Below, in pieces: positions 25,850 to 35,640 of a stretch of 64,000 nt of DNA. Within the stretch, counting starts at the first letter, position 1; each line of letters begins with the position of its first letter. The stretch lies in the NCBI GenBank assembly GCA_021300195.1, contig JAJTIE010000001.1, positions 34,642-98,641 on the forward strand, in the 5' to 3' direction. Both the position numbers and the translations under genes were made by a program. The notes below the pieces were generated by a model, which saw nothing but the letters and a program-made list of their open reading frames with translations, ran no database searches and was not told the origin of the DNA. The DNA comes from Bacteroidota bacterium. GTDB taxonomy: Bacteria > Bacteroidota > Bacteroidia > J057 > JAJTIE01.

Positions 25850-26708
25850 GGTATACGTGGTAGGTGTTGAGCAGGAGCATGGCGCGTGTCATGGGTCCTA
25901 CGCCGCCGGGTACTGGGGTAATGGCCTTTGCCTTGGGTGCCACCTGGTCGTACTGCACATCCCCCACCAGGCGGAAGCCATTGGGGTGGCTGGCATCGGC
26001 CTTGCGGTGTATGCCTACGTCTATTACAACGGCTCCCTCCTTTACCATATCTGCCGATATAAACTCCGGCTGGCCGGCGGCGGCTATCAGGATGTCGGCC
26101 TGGCGGGTATAGTGGCCCAGGTTTTGCGTATGGCTGTGGCAGAGGGTTACGGTACAGTTGCCCGGATTGCGGTTTCGGCTCATCAGCAGGGCCATGGGTG
26201 TGCCCACTATGTTGCTTCGGCCCACTACCACGCAGTGCTTGCCTTGCGTTTCTATCCCATACCGCTGTAGCAGCTCTACTATCCCTGCCGGGGTGGCGGG
26301 CAGCAGGGCCTGCAGGCCCTTACTCATGCGGCCAATGTTTACCGGGTGGAAGCCATCCACGTCTTTCTCGGGTGCAATAGCCTCTATAACAGCCACTTCG
26401 CTCAGGTGGGCGGGTAGGGGCAGCTGTACAATAAATCCGTCTATGCGGGCATCCTGGTTCAGCTCGGCTATAATGCCGAGCAGCTCGGCCTGGCTGATGG
26501 CGGCCTCCTTGTGGATGAGCGTGCTCTGGTAGCCCACCTGCTGGCAGTCTCGCACTTTGTGCGCCACATAGGTCTGGCTAGCGGGGTCTTCCCCGATCAA
26601 AACGGCCGCCAGATGCGGCGGACGCTTGCCCGCCTGCAAATGGCTTTGTACCTTTTCGGCCAGTTCTGCCAGGATGGCTTTACGTATCAAAGTTCCATTG
26701 AGGACCAT
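25833..26708 (-). CDS. folD: Methylenetetrahydrofolate dehydrogenase / methenyltetrahydrofolate cyclohydrolase
   Basis: 291 aa from the ATG at 26708 (MVLNGTLIRKAIL). Family signatures are present: DPASQTYVAHKVRDC (active-site Tyr and Lys), DGFIVQLPLP, DVDGFHPVNIG, VVGRSNIVGTPMA (NADP binding) and PVPGGVGPMTRAML. It makes one-carbon folate units. A TATTTTTG box sits 4 nt before the ATG. The longer in-frame start would fall within the divergent glycosyltransferase gene and is rejected. Confidence 0.96.
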   Translation of the reverse strand: MVLNGTLIRKAILAELAEKVQSHLQAGKRPPHLAAVLIGEDPASQTYVAHKVRDCQQVGYQSTLIHKEAAISQAELLGIIAELNQDARIDGFIVQLPLPAHLSEVAVIEAIAPEKDVDGFHPVNIGRMSKGLQALLPATPAGIVELLQRYGIETQGKHCVVVGRSNIVGTPMALLMSRNRNPGNCTVTLCHSHTQNLGHYTRQADILIAAAGQPEFISADMVKEGAVVIDVGIHRKADASHPNGFRLVGDVQYDQVAPKAKAITPVPGGVGPMTRAMLLLNTYHVYHATHG

Positions 26709-26712
26709 GGCA

Positions 26713-26720
26713 CAAAAATA
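26713..26720 (-). promoter_or_regulatory. TATTTTTG -7 box, 4 nt before the folD ATG
   Basis: Exact TAnnTTTG match on the minus strand ending 4 nt before the start codon, in the 41-nt gap between divergent folD and the GT39-like gene. Confidence 0.5.
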
Positions 26721-26749
26721 GGGGAATTCTTTCCCCCCTGACTGATGAG

Positions 26750-27937
26750 ATGAAACGACCCGATCGAGCTGATTTTTTCCTTTACCTGGCCGTGGGGCTA
26801 CTCGTAGCTTATCTGCTGGGCCTTGCACTGGGCTGGCCCGGCCTATGGGCTGCGCAGCATGGAGACGAGGGCCACTACACCCGCAGCGCCCGCTACCTGG
26901 CTACGCAGCCCACAGCCGAGGGGCTGCGCACCTATCCCGAGATGAGCGGCCCCCTGCCATTTGCCCTCTATGGGGTCTGGGGTTCTCTTTTTGGCTGGGA
27001 GCTGCCCACCCTCCGGCTGCTCAGCCTGCTCGTAGCCTGTGCCAGCGGCCTGCTGCTATACAGCCTGCTGCGCCGGCTGCATGCACCCGGGTGGCCAGCA
27101 GTGCTGGCACTGGCCTGGCTGCTGCTAAACCCCTATTGGGCAGGCCTCAGCCTGTATGTGTATACAGACATGCTGGCCGTGCTCTTTTTCCTGGGTTCCA
27201 TCTATGCGCTGGTGGGCGGTTCGTTTTGGGGCTTTGTGGCCTGCGCCGCCGGCGCGGCCCTGTGCAGGCAGTACCTGGTGTTCTGGCCGGTGGGGGTAGC
27301 CCTATGGGCACTTATCGGCGGCTATCGCCAGTGGCCCTACGGGTGCTGGGCCCTGGGGGCAGGGCTTAGCCTGCTGCCCCTGGCGCTGCTCATGCTATGG
27401 TGGGGCGGCAGCGCACCCGATAGCCAGGTGCGCACCTTCTACCTACAGGAATCGTTGCGGTTTCATGCTTCTTTTTTCTGGCTCTATGTGGCCCTGCTGC
27501 CCCTGTGGCTGGCACCCTGGGCCCTGCCGCAGCTGCTGCGGGCGGGTAATGCCGGTGCCTGGATCCTGAGCCTGGCCCTGGCGCAGCTGTACTGGGTGGC
27601 ACCCATAGGCCCCGGCACCGCGGCCCTTGCAAAAGGCGAGCAGCAGGTGGGCCTGCTAGACCGGCTGCTGCTCCAGCTGCCCCCCACTGGCCGAGACATC
27701 ATCTATGTAGCCCTGCTGGCCCTGGGCTTCCGCTGGCTGCTCATCCTGCTGGGCCGCATACGCCTGTGGGGCAAGCGACCCGATATGCGCAGCCTGCTGG
27801 TTATTGCCCAGCTTGTCTTCCTGGTGGGCATGTCTTTTTCCTACCTCTGCTGGGAAAAATACCTGCTGCCAGTGGCCCTGCTGGGCCTACTCATGCTGCT
27901 GCACCGCCGTACGGATACACATGGCGTGGAAATGTAG
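26750..27937 (+). CDS. Multi-pass membrane glycosyltransferase, GT39/ArnT-like
   Basis: 395 aa with about ten hydrophobic segments. The first periplasmic loop carries an acidic pair followed by an aromatic (GDEGHYTRSARYL), the place and pattern of the catalytic Asp-Glu of the GT-C enzymes that use polyprenyl-phosphate sugars. A second loop has YVYTDMLAVLFF, also typical of GT-C enzymes. It would glycosylate a lipid or protein on the periplasmic side. A DPM1-like synthase that could make its donor is encoded at 40.5 kb. Specificity is unknown. Confidence 0.72.
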   Translation: MKRPDRADFFLYLAVGLLVAYLLGLALGWPGLWAAQHGDEGHYTRSARYLATQPTAEGLRTYPEMSGPLPFALYGVWGSLFGWELPTLRLLSLLVACASGLLLYSLLRRLHAPGWPAVLALAWLLLNPYWAGLSLYVYTDMLAVLFFLGSIYALVGGSFWGFVACAAGAALCRQYLVFWPVGVALWALIGGYRQWPYGCWALGAGLSLLPLALLMLWWGGSAPDSQVRTFYLQESLRFHASFFWLYVALLPLWLAPWALPQLLRAGNAGAWILSLALAQLYWVAPIGPGTAALAKGEQQVGLLDRLLLQLPPTGRDIIYVALLALGFRWLLILLGRIRLWGKRPDMRSLLVIAQLVFLVGMSFSYLCWEKYLLPVALLGLLMLLHRRTDTHGVEM

Positions 27938-27989
27938 TGGCCGTATAGGTGCATAAAAAAGCAGGCATGCCCTATATTTAGAGGCCAGA

Positions 27990-28021
27990 TTGCAGGCTGG
28001 CAGCGAAAGCTGCTAACTTTG
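27990..28021 (+). promoter_or_regulatory. Promoter of the SpoIIE-type phosphatase gene (TTG-N21-TAACTTTG)
   Basis: TTG at 27990-27992 and TAACTTTG at 28014-28021, plus strand, spacer 21 nt. The start site should be near 28028, leaving a leader of about 40 nt. Confidence 0.6.
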
Positions 28022-28069
28022 GGGCATTTTGCAAATTCTCGGGCTAGCGGCCTATATCTACCTATATGT

Positions 28070-31000
28070 ATGAAGGTAAGTAGAAACATCCTACTCGTGC
28101 TGGTGCTCATGCCCATACTGGCTATTGGCATGGGGGCATGGTTCTTCCTGAAAAGCCACGTGGCGCAGGAGGCACTACAGGCGGAGATAAAACAGGACCG
28201 GACCACCCTGGCGGATCTGCAGGCACTGCAGGCAGAGCTGAATAACCACATCGGCTACCTGCAGGTAGAGCTGCTGCAGCTACAGGTGCAGCAGCTGTAT
28301 AGCAAGGATCAGGATAAGTGGGGCTTCTCTGGCAGCAACGACTTCAAGGCCAGTGCCCTGCCCAGCCCCAGCCGGGTACGCGCACTTTTTGACCCCGACC
28401 CCGACAGATTGGGCAACAACGACCGCATGGACGGCCTGAGTGCGGCCATTGGGCGTATGAACCGTGCCTATGCCGAGTTTAAACGGCATGTGCAGGCGGG
28501 CGACGACCTGCATGCCAAGGATGCCTATACCCGCAGTGTAGAGCAGCTGGAAAAGGCGCGTCCCTTTATCGACGGATTGATTCGCCTGAAGACAGCCCGC
28601 CTGCAGGAACGCCTGGACCAGGCCACAGCGCACACAGCCTCGTATCAGCAGCTGTTTTACGCCCTGGTGGGCGGTATTATCCTGCTTGTCGTGCTCGCAT
28701 TTATTGTGGTCTCGCGCAGCCTGCACCGCCCACTGAAGCAAATGCTGAGCCGCATGCAGCGCCGGCAAAAGCTGAAGGCCGTAAACAATGAGCTGGGACA
28801 GATAGCCAGCTACGTAAACAGGGTACAGGCCGAGCTGGATGCCACTGAGCTGGCAGTAACCCAGGCGGCAGCTGGCCAGATCGAGTTTGCCATCCAGGAA
28901 GACCACCTGCAGCAGCGCCAGGTAACAGCCCTGCAGGAGCTGAAGGGCCAGTTTCGCCGCTTCGGTAGCGAGCTGCATGCCAAGGAGACCGAGCTGCGCC
29001 AGCAGCAGGAGCGCATACGCAAGCTGGAGGAGGGCATTGCCCAGGCCGAGGCCACCTACGAGGCCCACCTGGCCGCCATCCAGAGCCAGATGGCTGTGCT
29101 GGAATACGACCCCAGTGGCAGCGTACACCGGGTGAACGACTACTTTGCCCAGCTAACCGGCGTAGACCCAGCCGAGGTGGTGGGCCGCAATGGCGATGGA
29201 CCCTACAGCCCCCATGAGGGTAGCCTGGCACAGATGTGGAGCACCGTGAGCAACGGTGCCAGCTGGAAGGGCATTATAAAGCTGAAAAGTAAACAGCACC
29301 CCAACGGACTGATGCTGGCAGCCACCGCCACCCGCCTGAAACAGGCCGGGCCAGATAACAAAGACAAGGTGATACTGGCCGGGGTAGACATTACCCGGAT
29401 TGGCGAAGAGCGAGAAACCTTTGAGGAGAAGCTGAAGCAGGCTAACACAGAGCTGGAGGCGGCCAACCGGCAGCTGCAGCTAAGCCAGACAGAACTGGAT
29501 GGCCACCGAAACCGCCTGCAAGAGGCCGAGGCGGAGCTGGCACAGCGACAGGCAGCACTAACCCAAGCCGAGCGGAGCCTGCAGCACAAGAATGAAGAGC
29601 TAGACACCGCCAGCGCTGCTGTAGACAGCGCCATCCACGAGGCGGAGCACAACCGGGCCCAGCTGGACCAGCTACAGCAAGAGCTGGAGCTGGCACGCCA
29701 GGAGCTGGAGCAGGCACGAGAGCAGGTGAGCACTGCCGAGCTGAACCTGCAGCAGTTCAATGCCGAGCATGAGCAGGTACAGGCCAATTTTGAGCAGCAG
29801 AAGCGACTGGAGCTACGCCTGGTACAGCAGCAGAGCGCCATGCAGGAGCTGACCCGAAACCACGACCTGAAGCAGGGCAACGTGCGAGAGGCCGTACGCA
29901 CCGTTACCGAGGCTGCAGCATTTGCCCTGGACGTAGACCGTGTGGGCATGTGGCTCTTTATAGACAACGGCAGCCGCCTGCGCTGCCTGGATCTATTCAT
30001 CAAAAAAGGCAATGAGCACAGCCAAGCACCTGACCTGCTGGAGAGGGACCTGCAACTGTTTTTTCAAAGCCTGAAGAAAGAGACCATACTGGCTGCCGGA
30101 AACCCCCGGGCTGAGGCCGCTACGGCAAATATGGTGCCCATCTATCTGGAGCCGTTTGGCATACAGCGTGTGCTGGCGGTGGCCGTGCGCCTGGGCGGAA
30201 ACCATGTGGGGCTGGTGATGGCCGAGCATGCCCAGGCCCCGCATCCCTGGACCCTGGATGAGCAGAACTTTTTGCTAGCCGTAGCCGATGTGGTAAGCCT
30301 GGCCCTGGAGCAGGGCAACCGCCGCGCCATGGAAGAGGAGCTGCGCATGACCCTGGAAGAAAGCCAGGCCCTGGAAGAAGAGCTACGCCAGAATGCCGAG
30401 GAGATAGAGGCCACCAATGAGGAAATGCGCCGCACCCAGGTGGAGCTACGCGGCCAGATTGCTGCCCTGAACAATGCGGCTATCGTATGCGAAACCAACC
30501 TGGAGGGACGGGTAACCTATGCCAACACGGCTTTCAGCGAGATATACCGCTACGAACAGAAGGAGGTGCTGGGCAAAAACCTGAACATCCTGCAGAGCGG
30601 CATGCACGATAGCGACTTCTGGATGAAACTCTGGCACAACATCAGCCAGGGCATGGTGTACCAGGGCGAGATATGCAATAAGGCGAAGGATGGCAGCTTG
30701 ATCTGGACGGATGTAACCATCACCCCCGTGCTGGGCATAGACGGAACCCCCTTTAAATACATCAGCGTAGCCTTTGACATTACCAGCCGCAAACTGCAGG
30801 AAGAGCAGATACAGCGTGCACTGGACATAGCCGTGCAGCAGGAAGAGCTGCTGCGCATGTCGTCTACCGAAATGGAAACGGCCAACACCGAGATGCGCCG
30901 CACCCAGATAGAGCTGGCCGGGCAGATAAATGCCCTCAACAATAGCTCGCTGGTATTCGAGACGGACATGGAGGGCCAAATCATCTACGTAAACGAAGCC

Positions 31001-32635
31001 CTGCTGCGGGTATCGGGCTACGAGAAGCAGGACCTGATCGGCAATCGATTCAACATCCTGCGGTCGGGCCGCCAGAGCGAGAACCTGTATCAAGACCAGT
31101 GGAAGAGCATCCTGAATGGCAAGATATGGCGGGGCGAGCTGGAGAATGTGTGCAAAGACGGCTCCTACCTGTGGTCGGTAGTAACCAGCACCCCTGTGCT
31201 GAATGAACATGGCGAGCCCATCAAGACCATACACGTACTCTTTGACATCACAGAGCAGAAGCAGCAAGAGTTCCGGCTGAAGAAGCAGCAAACAGCCCTC
31301 AGCAAGCTCAGCGCACACCCCGCAGTGAAGGAAGGTAATGTAGAGAAGGCCTTCGAAGAGATAGCCCAGATAGCGCGCGAAACCATGGATGTTACCCGCG
31401 CCGCCATCTGGATATTTAACGAGCAGCACGATATACTGGAGTGCCGCACCGTAAACCAGCAGGGCGAGCATGTGTATACCCCAGGTACACGCCTGGCTGC
31501 CGATCTGTACCCCACCTACTTCCACACCCTGGAGCGCGACCGCCTGATAGCTGCCCAGGATGCCCAGGAAGACCCCCGCACCCGCGAGCTGTCGCCCGGC
31601 CTGTTCGAGCCTGGGGATGTGAAGAGTGTGATAGACGCCGTAATAACCGTAGGGGTAGATATGGTAGGGGTGCTAAGCCTGGAGAGCAAGGCGCGAAAGC
31701 GTGCCTGGACCCTGGATGAGCAGAGTTTTGCCAACAGCCTGGCCGAGCTGGTGGGCCTGGTGCTAGAGCAGAAGGAGCGCATGCTGACCGACCGCCTGAA
31801 GGAGGCCTACGCAGAACTGGAACTAAAAAACCACGACATCGCCCTGCAAAAGGCGGAGCTGGAAGAAACCACCAGCTGGCTGAAAGAAAGCATCCGATAC
31901 GCAAAACGGATCCAGCAAAACATCCTGCCCAGCAAGGCTTTCATGGACGAACACCTGGACAACTACTTCGTAGTATACAGGCCCAAGGACGTGGTGGGAG
32001 GAGACTTCTACTGGTTCGGCCAGATAGGCAACCAATGTGTGATGGTGGTGGCCGATGGTACCGGCCACGGTGTACCGGGAGCATTCCTTACCCTTATTGG
32101 CTACCTGCTGCTAAACCAGATTGTGCTGGAGAAGCGTGTGGTGCAACCCTCCGAAATTCTACGACTACTCCACCTGGGCGTACGCACCGCCCTGAAGCAG
32201 GATGAGGAGGAAGGCAGCAGCCGAGACGGATTCGATGTGGCGGTGTGCACCTTCAGCACCCGCACCTACGAGGTGGAGTATGCCGGGGCCAACCTCCCCT
32301 TCTATTACTACCAGGACTGGGAGATCCACGAGATTAAGCCCACCAAGAAATCCATCGGAGGCGAGCAGCTGGAGGAGGAGCGCACCTTCCAGAACCACAC
32401 GATCCAGCTGCGCCAGGGCGATGCCATCTACATGTATACAGATGGTTTTGTGGATCAACTGGGCGGCCCGGACGAGAAGCGTTTTACCAGCCGCCGCTTT
32501 CGCGACCTCATCCTGCGCACCCAGCATGAGAGCCTGGGTACCCAGCGCGCCCTGCTGAACCTGGAGTGGAAAGACTGGAAGGAAGACCGCGAACAGCTGG
32601 ACGACGTTACCGTTTTTGGTCTGAAGTTCAGCTAG
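28070..32635 (+). CDS. Giant membrane sensor: PAS/GAF modules with SpoIIE-type PP2C phosphatase
   Basis: 1521 aa from the ATG at 28070 (MKVSRNILLV). Order: TM1 (about 7-27), periplasmic helical sensor region (28-200), TM2 (about 204-226), a signalling coiled coil, PAS 1 (about 355-465), a long coiled coil (465-610), GAF 1 (about 620-790), PAS 2 and PAS 3 (about 850-1100), GAF 2 (about 1115-1260), another coiled coil, then the phosphatase (about 1305-1521). The phosphatase shows IRYAKRIQQNILPS, KDVVGGDFYWFG and VADGTGHGVPGAFLTLIG with the metal-binding Asp residues. No histidine kinase domain is present. It should dephosphorylate a partner, such as an anti-sigma antagonist, in response to a periplasmic or cytoplasmic cue. 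The partner is not encoded nearby. Confidence 0.9.
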   Translation: MKVSRNILLVLVLMPILAIGMGAWFFLKSHVAQEALQAEIKQDRTTLADLQALQAELNNHIGYLQVELLQLQVQQLYSKDQDKWGFSGSNDFKASALPSPSRVRALFDPDPDRLGNNDRMDGLSAAIGRMNRAYAEFKRHVQAGDDLHAKDAYTRSVEQLEKARPFIDGLIRLKTARLQERLDQATAHTASYQQLFYALVGGIILLVVLAFIVVSRSLHRPLKQMLSRMQRRQKLKAVNNELGQIASYVNRVQAELDATELAVTQAAAGQIEFAIQEDHLQQRQVTALQELKGQFRRFGSELHAKETELRQQQERIRKLEEGIAQAEATYEAHLAAIQSQMAVLEYDPSGSVHRVNDYFAQLTGVDPAEVVGRNGDGPYSPHEGSLAQMWSTVSNGASWKGIIKLKSKQHPNGLMLAATATRLKQAGPDNKDKVILAGVDITRIGEERETFEEKLKQANTELEAANRQLQLSQTELDGHRNRLQEAEAELAQRQAALTQAERSLQHKNEELDTASAAVDSAIHEAEHNRAQLDQLQQELELARQELEQAREQVSTAELNLQQFNAEHEQVQANFEQQKRLELRLVQQQSAMQELTRNHDLKQGNVREAVRTVTEAAAFALDVDRVGMWLFIDNGSRLRCLDLFIKKGNEHSQAPDLLERDLQLFFQSLKKETILAAGNPRAEAATANMVPIYLEPFGIQRVLAVAVRLGGNHVGLVMAEHAQAPHPWTLDEQNFLLAVADVVSLALEQGNRRAMEEELRMTLEESQALEEELRQNAEEIEATNEEMRRTQVELRGQIAALNNAAIVCETNLEGRVTYANTAFSEIYRYEQKEVLGKNLNILQSGMHDSDFWMKLWHNISQGMVYQGEICNKAKDGSLIWTDVTITPVLGIDGTPFKYISVAFDITSRKLQEEQIQRALDIAVQQEELLRMSSTEMETANTEMRRTQIELAGQINALNNSSLVFETDMEGQIIYVNEALLRVSGYEKQDLIGNRFNILRSGRQSENLYQDQWKSILNGKIWRGELENVCKDGSYLWSVVTSTPVLNEHGEPIKTIHVLFDITEQKQQEFRLKKQQTALSKLSAHPAVKEGNVEKAFEEIAQIARETMDVTRAAIWIFNEQHDILECRTVNQQGEHVYTPGTRLAADLYPTYFHTLERDRLIAAQDAQEDPRTRELSPGLFEPGDVKSVIDAVITVGVDMVGVLSLESKARKRAWTLDEQSFANSLAELVGLVLEQKERMLTDRLKEAYAELELKNHDIALQKAELEETTSWLKESIRYAKRIQQNILPSKAFMDEHLDNYFVVYRPKDVVGGDFYWFGQIGNQCVMVVADGTGHGVPGAFLTLIGYLLLNQIVLEKRVVQPSEILRLLHLGVRTALKQDEEEGSSRDGFDVAVCTFSTRTYEVEYAGANLPFYYYQDWEIHEIKPTKKSIGGEQLEEERTFQNHTIQLRQGDAIYMYTDGFVDQLGGPDEKRFTSRRFRDLILRTQHESLGTQRALLNLEWKDWKEDREQLDDVTVFGLKFS

Positions 32636-32707
32636 GAGCACAAGGGTACTGGCACAGCCCGTGCCACAAAGCCCGCATCATTCCCCTTACACCCCCCCAC
32701 CTGCCCG

Positions 32708-33328
32708 ATGCCCAGCCCCCCGCCCGAACCTGGCCCCGCCCAGCTGCCTGCCGAGGCGCGCCAGCGGAACACGGACCGCATCATCCTGGGGGTGGACCCC
32801 GGCACGCAGGTAACAGGCTATGCCTTTATCCAGGTGGGCGGGCGGCACCCCCAGCTGCTGAGCCTGGGGGTTATAGAGCTGAAGAAGCTGGCAGACCACC
32901 CCATGAAGCTCAAGCGCATCTTCGACCGGCTCCTTGGCATGATCGAGGCCTTCCTGCCAGACGAGATGGCCATAGAGGCACCCTTCCAGGGTAAAAACGT
33001 ACAGAGCATGCTGAAGCTGGGCCGCGCCCAGGGGGTGGCCATTGCCGCAGCCCTGCAGCGGGATGTGCCAGTGGTGGAGTATGCCCCCACCAAGGTGAAG
33101 ATGGCGGTAACGGGCCGCGGGGCTGCCAGCAAAGCCCAGGTGGCAGGCATGCTGGCCCACCTGATGCCCGAGCTGAAGCAGCAGGGCCCCCTGCTGCCCG
33201 ATGCTACCGATGCCCTGGCAGTAGCCCTGTGCCACTATCTGCAGAGCAGTGGCGGCCTGGCCAGCCCAGGCCGATACAGCGGCTGGGAGGCCTTTGTGAA
33301 GCAGAACCCGGGCAGAAAGCGCGGGTAG
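32708..33328 (+). CDS. ruvC: Crossover junction endodeoxyribonuclease RuvC
   Basis: 206 aa. Catalytic acids are Asp30 (ILGVDPGTQVTGYA), Glu90 (DEMAIEAPFQGKN) and the Asp pair in LPDATDALAVALCHY. It cleaves Holliday junctions during recombination. The N-terminal roughly 22 residues before RIILGVD are longer than usual and Pro-rich; a later start is possible but no other ATG is near. It lies 72 nt after the SpoIIE-type gene. Confidence 0.95.
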   Translation: MPSPPPEPGPAQLPAEARQRNTDRIILGVDPGTQVTGYAFIQVGGRHPQLLSLGVIELKKLADHPMKLKRIFDRLLGMIEAFLPDEMAIEAPFQGKNVQSMLKLGRAQGVAIAAALQRDVPVVEYAPTKVKMAVTGRGAASKAQVAGMLAHLMPELKQQGPLLPDATDALAVALCHYLQSSGGLASPGRYSGWEAFVKQNPGRKRG

Positions 33329-33452
33329 TGAACGATGCGTATTGCCCTACGCCCGCCAAGCCTGTAGCCCCAGCCACAAACTTCTTGCCCCACCACAGTT
33401 TGTGCCCGCTGGCTCCGGTGCGCAGCCTGTATCTGCGTATATTGTAGCCCCA

Positions 33453-34160
33453 ATGCGTGTACATGCTTCTTTTTACTTGCTGGTGCTGGCTGCCCTGTAT
33501 GGCACCGTTTGGGCACAGGCAGCGCCGCCCGCTACCCCGCGCAAGCAGCCCATGCTGCAGCTGGGCGTGGGCTTCTCTGGCGTAACCTATCTGGGCGACC
33601 ACAACTACAGGAACGAATCCTATTATCGCATACACCCGGCGGCCCACCTTAGTCTGCAGTTCGATAACTACAGGCGTGTGAGCCCGCAGCTTAATTTTTC
33701 CTTTTCCCGCATCCGGGCCGAGAACCGAGACCTTGCCCCCCAGGCGGGTGTGCAGCCCAACACCTTCTTCAGTACCCGCTACTTCAGCCTCGATCTGCGT
33801 ATGCGCATACGGTTCAACCGCCTGGGCCGCCTACGCCCCCACCTGGCCCCCGGCCTGGGCCTGCTGAGCTATACGCCGCAGGACCGAGTGGGCAATAGCC
33901 TGGCAAACCAGCTGGATACCCGCAAGGAGGGGGAGGACTATAGCAGCACCACGATCCTGTTTCCACTAAACCTCGGCGTTACGTATCGGCTAAACGAGCT
34001 GGTGTCGCTCGGGGCCGATTTCACCCATTTTCTTACCGGTACAGATTACTTCGACAATGTGGGCGAACTGGGCCCACGTTCGGGCAATGATCGCCTGCAG
34101 GAACTCAGTTTTACTGTGTACATCACGCCCAGCCAACGCGAACGCGCGGGCAGGCGCTAG
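33453..34160 (+). CDS. Outer membrane beta-barrel protein
   Basis: 235 aa from the ATG at 33453, chosen because it starts a signal peptide (MRVHASFYLLVLAALYGTVWA|QA). The mature chain is a series of short amphipathic strands (MLQLGVGFSGVTYLGD, YFSLDLRMRIRFNRLG, LNLGVTYRLNELVSLG), ending in LSFTVYITPS. It is likely a small barrel of the kind used in envelope biogenesis in Bacteroidota; the exact family is not clear. TATATTG lies 8 nt before the start. Confidence 0.72.
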   Translation: MRVHASFYLLVLAALYGTVWAQAAPPATPRKQPMLQLGVGFSGVTYLGDHNYRNESYYRIHPAAHLSLQFDNYRRVSPQLNFSFSRIRAENRDLAPQAGVQPNTFFSTRYFSLDLRMRIRFNRLGRLRPHLAPGLGLLSYTPQDRVGNSLANQLDTRKEGEDYSSTTILFPLNLGVTYRLNELVSLGADFTHFLTGTDYFDNVGELGPRSGNDRLQELSFTVYITPSQRERAGRR

Positions 34161-34220
34161 GCGAACCTGATACAGCCTGTGTACGGCATTTTTTTGCTAG
34201 GTGCTTCCGTACAATTTGTG

Positions 34221-34228
34221 TAGTTTTG
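34221..34228 (+). promoter_or_regulatory. TAGTTTTG -7 box upstream of homoserine dehydrogenase
   Basis: Exact TAnnTTTG match; a TTTG lies 24 nt upstream, slightly further than usual. It leaves a leader of about 65 nt before the ATG at 34299. Confidence 0.45.
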
Positions 34229-34298
34229 CCAAACTTTATTTTGAATAAGGTCGTATTAGAACAGGTGATACGATCCTTTGTTTTATATTTATGGCATT

Positions 34299-35507
34299 AT
34301 GAGTCCTAAGAGAGAGATAAAAATCGGTTTATTTGGCTTTGGCGTAGTGGGCCAGGGCTTGTACGACGTATTGAGCAGCAGCAAGGGCATCCGCGCGGAT
34401 GTGGTGCGTATCTGCGTGAAAGACCCCGCCAAACCGCGCCGCCTGCCCATGGAGCATTTCACCTTCGACAAAAACGATATCCTGCACGACGACCAAATCA
34501 ACCTCATTGTAGAACTCATAGACAATGCAGACGATGCCTTTGAGATTGTAAAGGAGGCCATGAGCCGGGGAAAGGATGTGGTTTCGGCCAATAAGAAAAT
34601 GATAGCCGAGCACTTTGCCGAGCTATATGAGCTGCAACGCAAGCACAACGTAAGCCTGATCTACGAAGCATCGGCCTGCGGCAGCATCCCCATTATCCGC
34701 ACCCTGGAGGAATACTACGATAACGAACTGCTGAACAGCGTGCAGGGTATCTTCAATGGCACGACCAACTACATCCTGACCAAGCAGATAGCCGAAAATC
34801 TGGACTACAATACGGCGCTCAGGCAGGCTCAGGAGCTGGGTTTTGCCGAGAGCAATCCCTTTCTGGACGTGCATGGCTACGATGCCAAGTATAAGCTCTG
34901 CATTATTGCGGCCCATGCCTTTGGGCTGCGCGTGCCTGAGCAGGAGATTTTCAACTACGGCATTACAACCGTGTCGCCCTTTGATGTGCGCATAGCACGT
35001 GAGAAGAGCTACAAGCTGAAACTGGTAGCCCAGGCACTGAAGATAAAGGACAAGCTGGTGCTCTTTGTGCTGCCCATGATGGTGCCCAAGCATAGCCTGC
35101 TGTATAATGTAGAGGAGGAATACAATGCCGTACTGGTAGAGGGCGTGTTTTCGGACAAGCAGTTTTTTCAGGGTAAGGGAGCCGGAAGCTATCCAACCGG
35201 ATCTGCCGTACTGTCTGACGTAAGCGCCACCACCTACGGCTACAAGTACGAATACAAAAAAGAAAACCAGCACAGCCTGACCTTTACCAACGATGCCGTG
35301 CTGGAGATCTACCTGCGCTATGCAGATGAGGCTACGCTAAAGCAGTTCAACTTCATCAGCATCCACGAGCGCCACAGCGAGGAGGACACCGGGTTCTACT
35401 ACGTGGTGGGCTACATCAAGCTAAGCAGCCTGATGGCTATCCCCCGGCTGGCCGAACTGGATGCCTTTGTGGCCCTCACCCCGCGCTGCGACGTGCAGCT
35501 GGCGTGA
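34299..35507 (+). CDS. Homoserine dehydrogenase
   Basis: 402 aa from the ATG at 34299 (MSPKREIKIGLFGFG). The NAD(P)-binding motif is GLFGFGVVGQGLYDVL. The catalytic domain has YEASACGSIPIIRTLEEYY, the substrate-binding NGTTNYIL and NPFLDVHGYDAKYKL with the conserved Asp and Lys. The C-terminal 80 residues may be a degenerate ACT-like domain but no clear effector site is visible. It makes homoserine for threonine and methionine. No aspartokinase domain is fused. Confidence 0.93.
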   Translation: MSPKREIKIGLFGFGVVGQGLYDVLSSSKGIRADVVRICVKDPAKPRRLPMEHFTFDKNDILHDDQINLIVELIDNADDAFEIVKEAMSRGKDVVSANKKMIAEHFAELYELQRKHNVSLIYEASACGSIPIIRTLEEYYDNELLNSVQGIFNGTTNYILTKQIAENLDYNTALRQAQELGFAESNPFLDVHGYDAKYKLCIIAAHAFGLRVPEQEIFNYGITTVSPFDVRIAREKSYKLKLVAQALKIKDKLVLFVLPMMVPKHSLLYNVEEEYNAVLVEGVFSDKQFFQGKGAGSYPTGSAVLSDVSATTYGYKYEYKKENQHSLTFTNDAVLEIYLRYADEATLKQFNFISIHERHSEEDTGFYYVVGYIKLSSLMAIPRLAELDAFVALTPRCDVQLA

Positions 35508-35628
35508 TTACAGAGGGCTTAAGGTAGGCCGTGTGCACCTCCGGTGTTTATCCCCCCCGCGCGCCTTGCTATATTCCCCTCCGAACAAATAGCGCCACCT
35601 GGGCATCTCCTTTGCCCTGGCTTTCGGC

Positions 35629-35636
35629 TATCTTTG
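35629..35636 (+). promoter_or_regulatory. TATCTTTG -7 box, 4 nt before the ABC-F ATG
   Basis: Exact TAnnTTTG match directly upstream of the start codon at 35641. The only TTTG upstream is 14 nt away, shorter than the usual spacer. Confidence 0.45.
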
Positions 35637-35640
35637 GGCT

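Noticed and set aside
30446..31525. 359-residue minus-strand frame
   Set aside because: Antisense shadow of the SpoIIE-type sensor gene, whose domains are clear on the plus strand.
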